NCBI GenBank assembly: GCA_945643635.1
Contig: CALZFC010000354.1
Location: 611,501 to 675,500 of the forward strand
Direction of reading: 5' to 3'
Length of the DNA: 64,000 nucleotides
Source of the DNA: Allodiplogaster sudhausi
Taxonomy: Eukaryota; Nematoda; Chromadorea; Rhabditida; Diplogasteridae
Notes under the pieces: generated by a model
What the model saw: only the letters and a program-made list of their open reading frames with translations
The model's database searches: none
Told to the model about the DNA's origin: nothing
Position numbers and translations under genes: made by a program
Shown: piece by piece, positions 47,480 through 58,179 of the stretch
Position numbering within the stretch: position 1 is the first letter of the stretch
Layout of the letters: every line of letters begins with the position of its first letter

Positions 47480-48420
47480 TTTTTAGTAATAAAAAAACTC
47501 CAGAAATTTTGAGATGGATATATCAAGTGATTGTTCTTTTTTAGCGGTCACATGACTTTTATTACTTGTGATATTCTTCTGCTTGATTACGTTGCTTCAA
47601 TGATGAAAGAGGAAACTATGAGAGAGAGGGCACTTCGGTTGCGTGCTGATATTCGTCTATGTTAAATATTTTCTTCAAAAAAAATACTTATTTGAATTAT
47701 TTGACTTCAAAAATCTGCTTGAAGGTTCACTTTTTTTTTCGGTTGAGCCAAAATTATTACATAAAATTACTTTCTCACATTCTTTGATTTCCATCCTTCA
47801 TTATGAACAAGAGGTGAGCAACGAAATAAAGCTTGAGGATAACGCAATTAATAAAAGTCAATTAAAGAGCACTAACATTTGGTTTATTGTTAGTCCTCAA
47901 AATGTATGGAGTTTCTTTTTTATTTAGATAAGAGAATATTAATCATTGATCTTTGCACGTGTAATCAAATTCAGCGAAAAATATCCTTTTAATAATAACT
48001 CTTCAAATGGCACTCACTGGACAACTGGACGATTTCACTTCAAAATCAAGTGAGAAAACATGTAGTTCTAGTGCCTGCTGTATGAAATTCTAATTAGGCT
48101 TTGATTGGTCTCCGCTCTCTTCTCTCAATTGCGCGGATGATAGTCCTGGCTGATGCGTTTGGCACTTGCGAGTCGACGATCCATAACTGCTTCTGGAGAT
48201 TTTCCCCGTATTCTTTCCATCCGCGACACATGGATACAGTATCCAATCACGAGCATTGGATACTGCATAGGAGCAGCGAATGCATTCAGCTTTCGAGGAC
48301 AATTTTCAAGTAAGAAATGCAATCACCAAAGAGAAACATCTCATGAATAAGAAAAAGAAGGCATATAAATCTTGCAGATGTGATAGGCCTCCTCGATGGC
48401 ACACTCGTTCGGATTACAGC
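47480..48420. other. Intergenic stretch with a partial duplicate of 51.5 kb
   Basis: 47570-47680 (GAGGAAACTATGAGAGAGA, then TTGCGTGCTGAT...TTCGTCTAT) resembles 51510-51580. A short inverted repeat (GGATACAGTATCCAATCACG and CATTGGATACTGCATAG) is at 48231-48270. No gene was recognised. Confidence 0.45.
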
Positions 48421-48429
48421 ACCGACCAG

Positions 48430-48602
48430 CACACAAAGAATATTGTCTTAGACAATAATTGTCTTGAAGCCATTGTCTTGAGATTTGTCTTAGACAAAAT
48501 TGTCTTGCAGGGAATTGTCTTAACCTGTCAAGACAATTTTTCAAGACAATTAAGACAATTCAGGAGGCGGCGCCGCCTCGCCCAATTGTCTTAATTGTCT
48601 TG
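48430..48602. repeat. Dense TTGTCTT/AAGACAA motif array with a GC palindrome
   Basis: Eleven exact 7-mers occur in about 160 bp: forward at 48443, 48459, 48473, 48485, 48500 and 48515; reverse at 48530, 48543 and 48552; then a palindromic GGCGGCGCCGCC at about 48567; and forward again at 48586 and 48595. The array begins with CACACAAAGAATATTGTC, similar to the terminus of the CACTA-like element (CACACAGAAAAATATTCGT). Probably a solo or deleted end of a related element, with transposase-binding subterminal repeats. Confidence 0.6.
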
Positions 48603-49410
48603 AAATTCCGCTGCCAGACACGAAATAGCGATCTCGTCCGATCTGGCAAGTTAGGCAACGTCGAGCGGCGATACTTAGGGGTTCACGTTCACATGCGAGC
48701 AAAAGTGCTCGAAAAAACTTTTGTGCACTTTTACATATTTTACATTATTTTCTTTTCGTGCAAGATAATTAAATGTACATTCTTCCGTTAAATTTTTTTT
48801 TCATTTTGAGCTGTTTCATAAAAGCGTCCATCATTCGCGTTTTAATTGCAGCTTCTCTTTTTAGAGAAATGTTTGTTGTGACAGTACGGAACGATTAAAT
48901 AAAATGTGAAGATTTCAGGATGGTTCAGGATTCAAGTTTTTGTTATGCGTCTTAGTTCGTTTTGTTTCTCCTTATGCTTTTAATTCATTGTTGTTTAGAC
49001 GCCAGTTCGCGGGTCAGGCTGTCTTTCCCAGTTCGTGCAGCGTCAGGCTGCATGCGGGTCATTGGAACAAGGTGGAGTGGTATTTTCTTTTTTGTTTTGC
49101 TCATTCTTGTTATTCTTGTTTTCTCGTTTGAGCTGTTTTTTAATATTATTTTTTTCCGCAATAATCAAAGATAAGTATACTTAACGTTTGTTGTAGTTAG
49201 CAAGCTCTTGGCGAAGGCAGAGTCGGGTCCAATCGGCGGCTTCCTCTGAGGGTTTGTTGTAAATCTTTGTTGTCCAGTCGTAAGTCTACCGTTTGGGCTG
49301 CCTTATAATACTTCAAGGCAGCCCCAAGTAATACAAGGTGATTTTTTTTATTTGTTTGCCATAAAGAAATCAAAATTGTTCGCAGCGTCACTTAATGCTT
49401 TTGCTTGCAG

Positions 49411-49532
49411 CTCTACGCCGACAAGGTGTCTACCCGTGGTTTCTGCGCCATTGCGCAGTGCGAGTCTTTCCGCTACAAGTTGGTCGTTGGTCTGGCTGTC
49501 CGCCGCGCGAGCCCAAGGCTCACAGTTGCGAG
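49411..49532 (+). pseudogene. RPS3: Ribosomal protein S3 exon fragment
   Basis: After a TTGCTTGCAG acceptor the frame reads [20 protein letters not shown] then [13 protein letters not shown], which matches the highly conserved KH-domain region of small-subunit protein uS3. After RRA (49509) the match stops: SPRLTVAR replaces the expected continuation, and an AG|GTCGG donor-like site follows. The rest of the gene was not found in the window. The conserved intron acceptor suggests a DNA-level duplication of one exon, not a processed copy. Substitutions at positions normally invariant (for example [10 protein letters not shown]) indicate relaxed constraint. Confidence 0.7.
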
Positions 49533-50008
49533 GTCGGTTCTTGTTTTTCTTCTGCATTTATTCTCCTCTTTCTACATATTTCATCGAATCTCTTCGCTGG
49601 TGAATAATTAATGATGTTTTTAGTTTCAAATGCCTACCATGTGTAAAATTACTCCAGATTCGGCTTTTGCTGTTTTTCTTTTTGTTTTTAGTGTTATTAC
49701 TTGTCTGTTAAAGATGGGAATTGCATGGGGAGACCTTGCTAACAGTACCGGAACCGGTTTTGTACTAGTTTGCACTTGTGCTGGCATACATTACAACAGA
49801 TGGATTATGTGGATTTTAAGAATTTTTTGTTATTGTAAGTGACTTCTTAAAATTGTTCAGTACAAATAACTTGATAATGTGGAGCATTCATTGTTGAAGG
49901 TGAAATACGTGATATAAGTCTTGATTCATTCTAAACTATAATTTTTGCTGAACCTACAACAGTAAAACTACAGATCAAAGCATGAGAATTTTTCCTATCG
50001 CACTTTCC

Positions 50009-51345
50009 CCTCAAATGTCTAATTTACCCAGCACTCTCAAATTTTTGAAGTAGCTATAACAACGAATTTTTCTGAAAATATCTTTTTAAATTGATGAATA
50101 ATTGCAATCGCTCTATCATACTCTTTCATCATCTTTTTCATCACCATCTTTGATTATCAACGAGAAGAGTACAATGCAACCAAGCAAGATAATAAAACTA
50201 CTAACAAAATTCATATGACATTTTGTTATTTGTCATCGTCCTTAAAATTTCCATAGAATTTTTTTAAAGGCAAATAAGTTAATTTTTAGTTCCGTTTGAA
50301 GTAAGTGCACTCACAATTATTTTCGGTCCCGAAATTTCTATTTAAAAAATGTCTTTATATATGTCGCGGAATCTAGTATGTAGATTTCGCTACTCTTTCG
50401 ATTTAACTATTCTTGCAACTAGAATGTTCAAATCAAATGCCAATCATCTTTCCCATCCTCGTATCTCTTTTTGCCATCTAAGATTTCCCGCCGTGCCAGC
50501 CAAGGAACACTCATCGGGCATCCTGCACTTTGTCCTAGAGGAAATAGTGGATGATAGACTGGCAAACAGTTTAGCTTCTGTAAGAATAGCATGTGCCAGA
50601 TAGTTAGACAGCAATTGGATAGTTTAAAAGGGAGGCAAATCAAGCCTAAGTGTCCTTTGCATTTAATCTTCCTTGCATTTACTCGTTAAGATCGACTTCG
50701 ACTTTGACTTTACCTACTTGTTATCGATTACTCTACTATTGCCGTATCTAATAAACTGCTTGGTAGTATTCTCTTGTCTCTCTCCTTCTCACAAAGATCA
50801 GAGTATTAGGACGAGCTAATAAATCCATTTTATCACTCTACCGATACGCAACAATATATTTGCATAATTCCTTTACAATTTTCTCCAAGTAGGCGAATAA
50901 AAAAATACTTGAGGACTACATACGATTGTAATTATTACAGGCTATTCTATGCAAAATTCGAAATAAAAATTTCTTTAAGATGTATTAGCATATCTTAACT
51001 TCGATGTTTTCGCGCGGAAGAGATGAGGAAGAGAAGAGTGAGCTCAAATAGGGCTAATTCTTAGAATGAATTACCCCTTCGCATGTCGGCTTCATCGTCG
51101 CCGTCACCAGTCGTTGTTGAAATCGTCCGGCTCCTCCACCCCTTGTAAAAGCTCTCCAATGATATCTCGATGGTTGTCTAATAATATGTTATAAGCTTAT
51201 TGTTAGGAGGAGCCGCCACCTTGCTGCCGCCGGCACAGTACACATGTAGGATATGAAATCAATTCCATCCACCCCATCATGAGTGAGAACACCAAGCAGA
51301 TTGACGGCCACAAGGAAGATCCTTCAACTTTTCCTGGTTTAAATT
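50009..51345. repeat. Direct repeat, copy 1 (pair at 53143-54545)
   Basis: Shared blocks in order: CAAATGTCTAATTTACCCA, CTTTTTAATTGATGAATAAT, AACGAGAAGAGTACAATGCA, TTCGGTCCCGAAA, TAAGATGTATTAGCATATCT, TTTCGCGCGGAAGAGATGA and AATGAATTACCCCTTCGCATG. The last block is AGATTGACGGCCACAAGGAA. It encodes MSENTKQIDGHKEDPSTFPG from an ATG at about 51282; in the second copy that ATG is ATA. The copies flank the TGF-beta-like gene, and copy 1 holds a solo LTR. Confidence 0.85.
50362..50853. mobile_element. Solo LTR, 492 bp, with 5-bp target duplication
   Basis: It begins TGTCGCGG and ends CGCAACA (TGT...ACA). ATATA flanks both sides (50357-50361 and 50854-50858). The paralogous site in the second direct repeat (near 53500) reads TTTATATATTTGC, with a single ATATA and no insert, an empty-site control. 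An AATAAA is at 50750-50755. No internal retroelement genes are nearby, so it is a recombined solo LTR. Confidence 0.9.
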
Positions 51346-51866
51346 ATTACTAAAACGGTTTTTCACGCCGAATTCAGAAATGAATATTTGAATAAATTTA
51401 ATCTTTATTACAAAAATTCAATCACTTCTACCATTCAACAACTCTTTAAAAGGTCGCTTGAGTTTTGTTATTTGTGTTCTTCTTGTGCTTGATAACGTTG
51501 TTCACTTGTCGTTAATAATGAGAGAGGAGACTATGAGAGAGGGCAATTCGTTGCGTGCTGATGATCTTCGTCTATTAAAACATATTATGGAATGCACAAA
51601 AAAATATTTGGTTTTCAAAAATCCACGAATGTTTCAGAAATCAGACATTTGATAAACTTTATTGCGTAAAAAATTAAGGTCATTTCATAACATTTCGTAT
51701 CAACAGCGATTCCAGAATCGTTAACCAAATTAGATACATATGAGTTCCAATTTCGAATGATCGTGATCTCTCCATCAATTATTTTTCTTCTATTAAATGG
51801 TTTTCAATCGAGAAAGAGATATCTAAAATAATTTAATCAGAACGGGAGAAGGGTTTGATCTTCTGC

Positions 51867-52785
51867 TTAGTCGTCGGTGTCGCAGGTGCATCTGTCGATG
51901 AAAAGGGAATCCTCTTTCGACTTGTAAGGTCCCTCCTCGCCCTCGTAGACGACTTCAATATCATTGCGGTAACTAGAAAGAAAAAGAGGAAGTTGGAAGA
52001 AGCTGCATGTAAAAGGAGGTGCAAAAGATCAAATTTAATATAAGATAAGACAGTGGAAACATCTCTGAACGTAGCAGCAGGGGACTTTCTTCTTATCGCC
52101 TTGTTTCAGAGCCACTGCTCCGTTCATCTAAGAAAAAAATTGACTCATTAGATTTTGTCGTTTGTAAAGTAAATGGCAAAGAAGAGAGTGAAGGTCCAAC
52201 TTCATGGGAAGTTGGACCTATGAAAAATATTGAAGGAGGCAGTTCGAGAGTCTTCGTACAGAATGAATCTGGTTGGGGTCGCATTCGCCACCGCAGTAGC
52301 CAATGTCCATGCTAGCAGGACCGGCAGCATTAATCGTCTGTAATAGTGATTCAATTTAATGAGCTGTACACACTTGGTTAGAAGAATGGTTCTTTCAGTT
52401 ATATCTACATATATGTATATGATGGAAAAAGAAATATTTTAATGCAAATTCGATTGACATCGTTCGTGATCCAGAAATGACGTTTGCAGCAGTCAATCTC
52501 AAAATCTTCGCAGAACTTCCCAATCCCACGCTTTGTGCGATTCGCCTGCATCAGCGTGAACTAAAAGGTATTCATCATTAAATTTAAAGTTTCCAAACAA
52601 TTTTTTCCCTTTTTTGAGTCATATGTTTTTCTTAAATAGTTGACAATATAGATTATCTCCCCGGCAACCTTATTGGTTCCATTCAGCACAGAAGGCGGCA
52701 GCGCATTGCGAAGGCGCTCCTGAAATTCGGCAAGACGACGAGCGCGCAGCACAGCGAGGCTCTGAGCAAGGAGGACGGCTGAATG
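51867..52785 (-). CDS. Activin/TGF-beta-like secreted ligand (diverged, partial)
   Basis: The product would be a secreted dimeric growth factor signalling through Ser/Thr kinase receptors. Minus-strand blocks: a prodomain-like exon (LAEFQERLRNALPPSVLNGT, about 52690-52785); 52458-52569, with NRTKRG (furin-type site) then FCEDFEIDCCKRHFWITND; 52260-52337, with MDIGYCGGECDPNQ; about 52062-52127, with KKKVPCCYVQ; and 51867-51972, with VVYEGEEG and the end FIDRCTCDTDD. The C-x6-CC, YCxGxC, PCC and final CxC follow the cystine-knot order of activin/TGF-beta ligands, nine cysteines in all. Exons from 52569 to 52127 join in phase. No donor in the right phase was found between the last two, so a frameshift or missed splice site is possible. 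The signal peptide was not located. Confidence 0.6.
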
Positions 52786-53142
52786 TTATGAGCAAAGAGG
52801 ATGGGCGAGGAGGTCCCACTTCACTAAACAATTGATCCTTTTTTCCTATTGCTGATACTGGTTGAGAATCGATGAAATTAACTCAGGATATAAAATTATG
52901 CTTTCCCAGCTAGTACAAAATGCAAAGAATTCATACTTTGCTAATTTCATGTGAATTATGTACTTTGACCAAATTTCAATATAATCCCTTGGCTCTCTTA
53001 ACAAAGTACACCGTTTTGCCTCAACAAAAGGATCTCGAGTAGAATTCAGCCTCTCATAATTACTTCGTCAGCCTTTCCATCAAAGGCGCCCGCCTCCTCG
53101 AGACCACCAGCGGCTTTTTCCTCATCTTTGGTAATCTTATTT

Positions 53143-54545
53143 CCCCATGTTTTCAAATGTCTAATTTACCCAACGCACTCAAATTTTTGAATTATCTATT
53201 ACAACGATTTTTTAAATATTTTTTTTGAAAATATCTTTTTTAATTGATGAATAATTTCTCTCGCTCTCTCATACTCTTTCATCGTCTTTTTGATTATCAA
53301 CGAGAAGAGTACAATGCAACCAAATAAGAGAATAAAACTACTAACAAAATTCATGTGACATTTTATTACTTCTTGTCGTCCTTAAAATTTCCATAGTATT
53401 TTTTTTATATAAGGGCAAATATGTTAATTTATAGTTCCCTTTGAAGTGCACTCACAATTCTTTTCGGTCCCGAAACATCTATTTAGAAAATGTCTTTATA
53501 TATTTGCATATTCCCTTTACAATTTTTTATGCAAAATTCGAAATAAAAATTTCTTTAAGATGTATTAGCATATCTTAACTTCGATGTTTTCGCGCGGAAG
53601 AGATGAAGAAGAGGAGAGTGAGCTCAAATAGGGCTAATTCTTAGAATGAATTACTCCTTCGCATGTCGGCTTCATCGCCGCCGTCGCCAGTCGCTGCTGA
53701 AATCGTCAGGCTCCGCGGAAGAGACGAGATTGACGTGGTGTTGAAGAGAGAAGAGGAATAGGCATTCGCGGAAGAGAAAGGAATTTCTCTGCGTCTATGC
53801 GTTATAAATATGCAAATGGGAGATTTGAAACGTTGCGAGATTTTGGTCAGTGGGCGAGGTATAAGCATCGCAGTTGGCTATAATCAACCCGACGATGTCC
53901 TCTTTTCTCTCTATCCCCTCTCCTTGGACGCGATTGTCGCGCGCGACCTTTCGCGGTCGCGTTGTCCCGCTCGCAGGAGTGCGAGAGAGAGAGAGAGAGC
54001 GCGAGAGAGAGCGAGAGAGAGCGAGAGAGAGCGAGAGAGAGAGGAGCGAGTGTAATTTATCCAACATGGCTGGGAAAAGGCACCTCTGTTAGAGATATGA
54101 GAGAGAGACCGCGATAATCTTACTAAATAGAGAGAGAGAGAGAGAGAGTAGCGGGCTGAGAGTAATTATGAGGCTGAATGCGAGAAAGAGATTAGAGAAG
54201 AAGATGGTTGAGAGAGAGAGAGAGAGGAATCTGCTGAGAGTCAGAAGGTTGGTCATTAGGTGACATAACTCGAGAGTGAGAGTGAGAGATGTACATATGA
54301 GGGAGTACTGTGTCTTTCGGAGACGCAGCCTTCGCCGTCTGGATGGTTGTGAAGAAGATGCGACGATGCCTCTCTCTCTCTCTCTATCTGTAGATCAGGG
54401 CGGGGCTTAGGCGCCGCCACCATGTCGTCACCGTCATAGTACATACACATGTATGAAGAATATGAAATCAATTCCATCCGCCCCACCATAAGTGAGAACA
54501 CGAAGCAGATTGACGGCCACAAGGAAGATCCTTCAACTTTTCCTG
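53143..54545. repeat. Direct repeat, copy 2, expanded by GA microsatellites
   Basis: Same block order as 50009-51345 but without the LTR and with about 700 bp of extra sequence rich in GAGAGC/GAGA (53985-54045, 54126-54150, 54205-54230). Reading MSENTK fails because its ATG is ATA. Confidence 0.8.
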
Positions 54546-54599
54546 GCTGAACAGTGTATGAACAGTTGCTGGTGACCTTGCTTGCTCAAAGTGAAATGG

Positions 54600-55820
54600 C
54601 TTTACGCTGTTCGACTTGTCATGATAAAGAGAGAGAGAGTTAGAGGGAGAGATAGAGATAGAGAGAGGGAGAGAGAGAGAGGGAGAGAGAGAGAAATAGA
54701 GAGAGGGAGAGAGAGAAAGAGAGAGAGGAAGAGATAGAGCAAGAGAGCCAAAAGATACTGAAATCTCTCCTTGTCAGGAATGAAAACGGCAAGTCAGAAA
54801 TGAAATGAGACACGTTTGAGCAAGCGTCGTTTCCTTCTTCGCTTTTGCATAGGCCTTGCATCCATTCCTTGCGAGCATTCGGACCCCATAAGCCATAATT
54901 CTTGCGCGATTTATAGACATGTTTTTAAGATATGATTGGAAATAATTTTGGCCTTAGGCATTAACTCAGCCTGAACAATCTAACATGTTCTGACGCGTTT
55001 CATTATGTTCTTTAAACTCCGATTATGTTTATTCTTGCGCTGATGGAGAGAATTTTTTATCTGCGCAACCTAAACTTCACGGAAAGTACCCGCTCGTGCT
55101 TGTCCTATAACCTATTGCTTTGATCGGCGGCAGGTTCATGTTCATTTCTATTTGTATGCAATGTCTCGACAAAACATATTTTTCGAGAATTTTTGCCAAC
55201 ACCAAATTGGTACGAATCGCTTCGTTCAGCATGAGAACTTTTTCGTGGACTTCTAGTGACTCGACTTTACTTTGTAACAGAACACTATAGTTCCGGATAT
55301 AAGATTTTTACTCATTTTGGTAGTGCGGACAAAGTGAACTTTGTACGCCGTGTGCTCATGTTCATGCAATTTTATGGAGCATTCAGGATGATGAGACCGA
55401 AAAAAAGAGATCATCGATTTGAACGTAATGAGAAAGTGGCAAGGAGACAAAGACGGCCGGAACGAGTGCGGCAGATAAGGAGAAGAGAGCTGACCGAGTG
55501 TAAGAACGATGCGACCCTGGAAAGTGAAAGGGAGGTGAAGGCATTCCCGCTAGGTCGCCTTTCCTTTTCATCGCTGTTGGTTGCCAATGAAGAGGTGTGA
55601 CAGTCAATGGCCTCACACTCTTTCTTCCCATTTCATATCCATTAAAGAAGGACGTTCACAGAAAATAAATAATTGCCGCGTTCACACTTTGATTAGGCAT
55701 TCGTCGCCCAAAGCCATTGCATAAAAATAGCACGCGAGCTTGTGAAAGTGCTGGGGTCGCGCGGCAATTTGAAATCTCTCAAATTTTTTTCTGCGAGCGG
55801 CCTCCTTTAAATCCAGCAGC
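54600..55820. other. Stretch with GA repeats; no supported gene
   Basis: (GA)n with GGGAGA variants is at 54632-54735. The plus-strand open frame 55256-55600 is basic and arginine-rich (VARRQRRPERVRQIRRRELT) but has no recognised domain. Confidence 0.4.
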
Positions 55821-55829
55821 TTTCCAGGC

Positions 55830-57869
55830 ATGACTGGCCGCCAGGTTACCAGAGAGCAGAAGGTGTTCATTGCTGAGCAAGTCCTGAGCCGGCGCGAGCA
55901 ACTGCTTGACAACAACATATCGCGCAAGACAGCAGTGAATTTGAGACGGAAGCTGGCAATAGAAGAAGTTGAGAGAGAGAGAGACGATTTAAGTCAGTCA
56001 GCGTAGTTGTCATCATCATTGTTATTGAACTGTGAAAGTGAGAATAATAATAATTTATTACACCAATTAATAATGATGCGACCACATATATGACATAGCG
56101 AGAAAGATTAAAGATTCTTTCCTCAACTTGCAGGCGCACGTTCAAAGAGAGCCAGATACGCAGAGTTATCACGGAAGCCAAGAAGTACAGCACCACAAAC
56201 AGGTGTGATCGAGGTTTGCATTGAGTATGGGTTTTTTTTTTCATTTTGAGATATTTCAGGCATTTTGTTTTATCGTAAGCATGTTTATTTTATTTTCTTA
56301 CAGTATGGTTTATGTTAATCATGCTTTCTTTTCGTGCAGATTTTGTTTATTTCAGCAAGCTTTATTTAATATTTGAATATTTCATATTTATTAAGCTGTG
56401 GGTTATTTAAGCATTGTTATTTAAATTATAGCATATTTCAAGAAGGGGTGTCTTTAAAGTCTGTTATATTTTAGGCATGCCGACACCACTGAAGGCGATG
56501 TTGATAGAGAGGAGGATTCCGCCATTCAAGTTGAAGGCGATGAGGCCGACGAGGTCTGCGCAATGCTTGCAGACGTCAACAGGGACACTCCTGCGTACGC
56601 CGGCATTTTATCGGCAACGGCAAACGGGTCTACATTGACTACCGTTAGTTCTCGATTCTTGTAGGATGTTAATAATGCGCAAATATAGATAGCAACAGGG
56701 AGAACGGGGAATAAATGTGTTTCCAGCACGCTATCCGTTTCGGTTTCTTTTTGTCTCCAGTATGTTTTGAAGAGATTTTTTCATCTCAAATTCGGTTGGA
56801 TAATACAGAAAGCGTAAGAAAAAGGGAAAATATGATTTTTTTTTTACCACCTCACGCTATTTTTCGAGTCCTTTTTTCACCTACCCCACTACTATTTTTC
56901 GGATATCTTCAGGCAACCCATTTGCTCCCTGAGTGAGAATTTGGTTATTAGTTCACGATGTTTCGATTTAAGGGGCTGATGAGGGAGGAGTTGTACAAAG
57001 AGCCGCACCTGCGAGGCGCCGGCCAGAATCACATTGTTAGCTGTTCCATCAAGCAATTTGTACGCTTTAACAAAGTATGTATGTAACATATTATTAAATG
57101 TTAAATAAGTTGCTACATTTGATTTATTTTTTTTAATATTTTAAATGCTTTTGTAGTCCTTCATTTTTCGTTAGTATCAGTGAATTACACTTATCAATGA
57201 GTTCACTTTTCCATGAGTCCCCTGATTACAGCATGCATGCATGTCGCATGAGTTGATATCGGAAGATCAAGCTGGCAAGGATGACGCAGCTTTTCGAGTC
57301 CCTCGAGTGCTGTGCCCAGTGGAGGAAGCACCGGTAGTCACTTTTCTTAATACACTACGCCTTGCACTGCTTCATATAGATGGTCAGCTGCATCTACGCG
57401 GACATTCAACTGCTACAGCTTCATATACAAAGCCTTGAGGTACGATTTGAAGTGAAATTGGTCGTTTTTAATTTCATTGCTCAAAATATCCAAATGCCGA
57501 CGACTGATTCTACCGTAGTTTCTACAATAAACAGAATTTGGCTCAGCCATATTTTGCATACTTGTCATTTGACAATAAGCAGAAAAATGAGTTCAAATTT
57601 TTTGCAACTTTGTTTTAGACAAATGCGAATTGATCCACATGCATGAAACCACACGTTAATTATATTCGCTTTCGTTGTTTTTTGGCTTTGCAAAGCGAAA
57701 CATTCTCACGACAGACACACTTTTTGAGGCCTCAATCGCAGCTTCAAAGAAGCAAGAAGAAATGTGGACGAGTGTTTGCGCTCTCGTTGGTAGTACGCAG
57801 GCTCTGATGGAGCGAGCCACCGGAAGTGGAATCGGCGACCAAGTTGTTTTTCTCATTGAAATTTTATAG
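55830..57869 (+). CDS. Putative nuclear protein, possibly Myb/SANT-like (multi-exon)
   Basis: ATG at 55830 lies two bases after a TTTCCAG acceptor, consistent with spliced-leader addition. Exon 1 reads MTGRQVTREQKVFIAEQVLS then NNISRKTAVNLRRKLAIEEV, a helical basic segment reminiscent of the start of Myb/SANT-like domains in zeste-type and transposon-derived regulators. Further exons: about 56134-56203 (RRTFKESQIRRVITEAKKYS), 56475-56640, acidic (EGDVDREEDSAIQVEGDEAD), about 56973-57073 (LMREELYKEPHLRGAGQNHI), about 57233-57331 (ELISEDQAGKDDAAFRVPRV) and about 57697-57869 (EASIAASKKQEEMWTSVCAL). Exon borders beyond the visible AG/GT sites were not proven. The family is uncertain. It is the only clear plus-strand gene at this end. 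Confidence 0.45.
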
Positions 57870-58179
57870 TCTACACTCTTCAATAAAAGTAAGTCATATC
57901 TAAATAGATTTAAGAGATAGTGGATTGGAAATAGATTACGCATAATCGGATGCTTTTTTAAGAAATGGATTTTTTTTTAACTGTAGTAGTTGTTGTCATT
58001 GCTATAGTATCTTACTGTATGTTTCTTTAATTCGTTTATTATCATCCTTAATAATTAATGAACTCGCTAGTAAAGAAGTATGTATTTCTAAAAATTAGAT
58101 AAGAATTATTTAAATACATCAGTGTTGTAAAGCACATATGTAAATTGAAGTACATAAATTTACATATATATCTAAACAA

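Noticed and set aside
48430..48602. Regularly repeated 7-mers as a CRISPR-like array
   Set aside because: Motifs are only 7 bp, irregularly spaced and in both orientations, in a eukaryotic genome; they fit transposase-binding repeats better.
53795..54092. Open frames rich in Arg-Glu or Ser-Leu
   Set aside because: GA microsatellite translations inside the second direct repeat.
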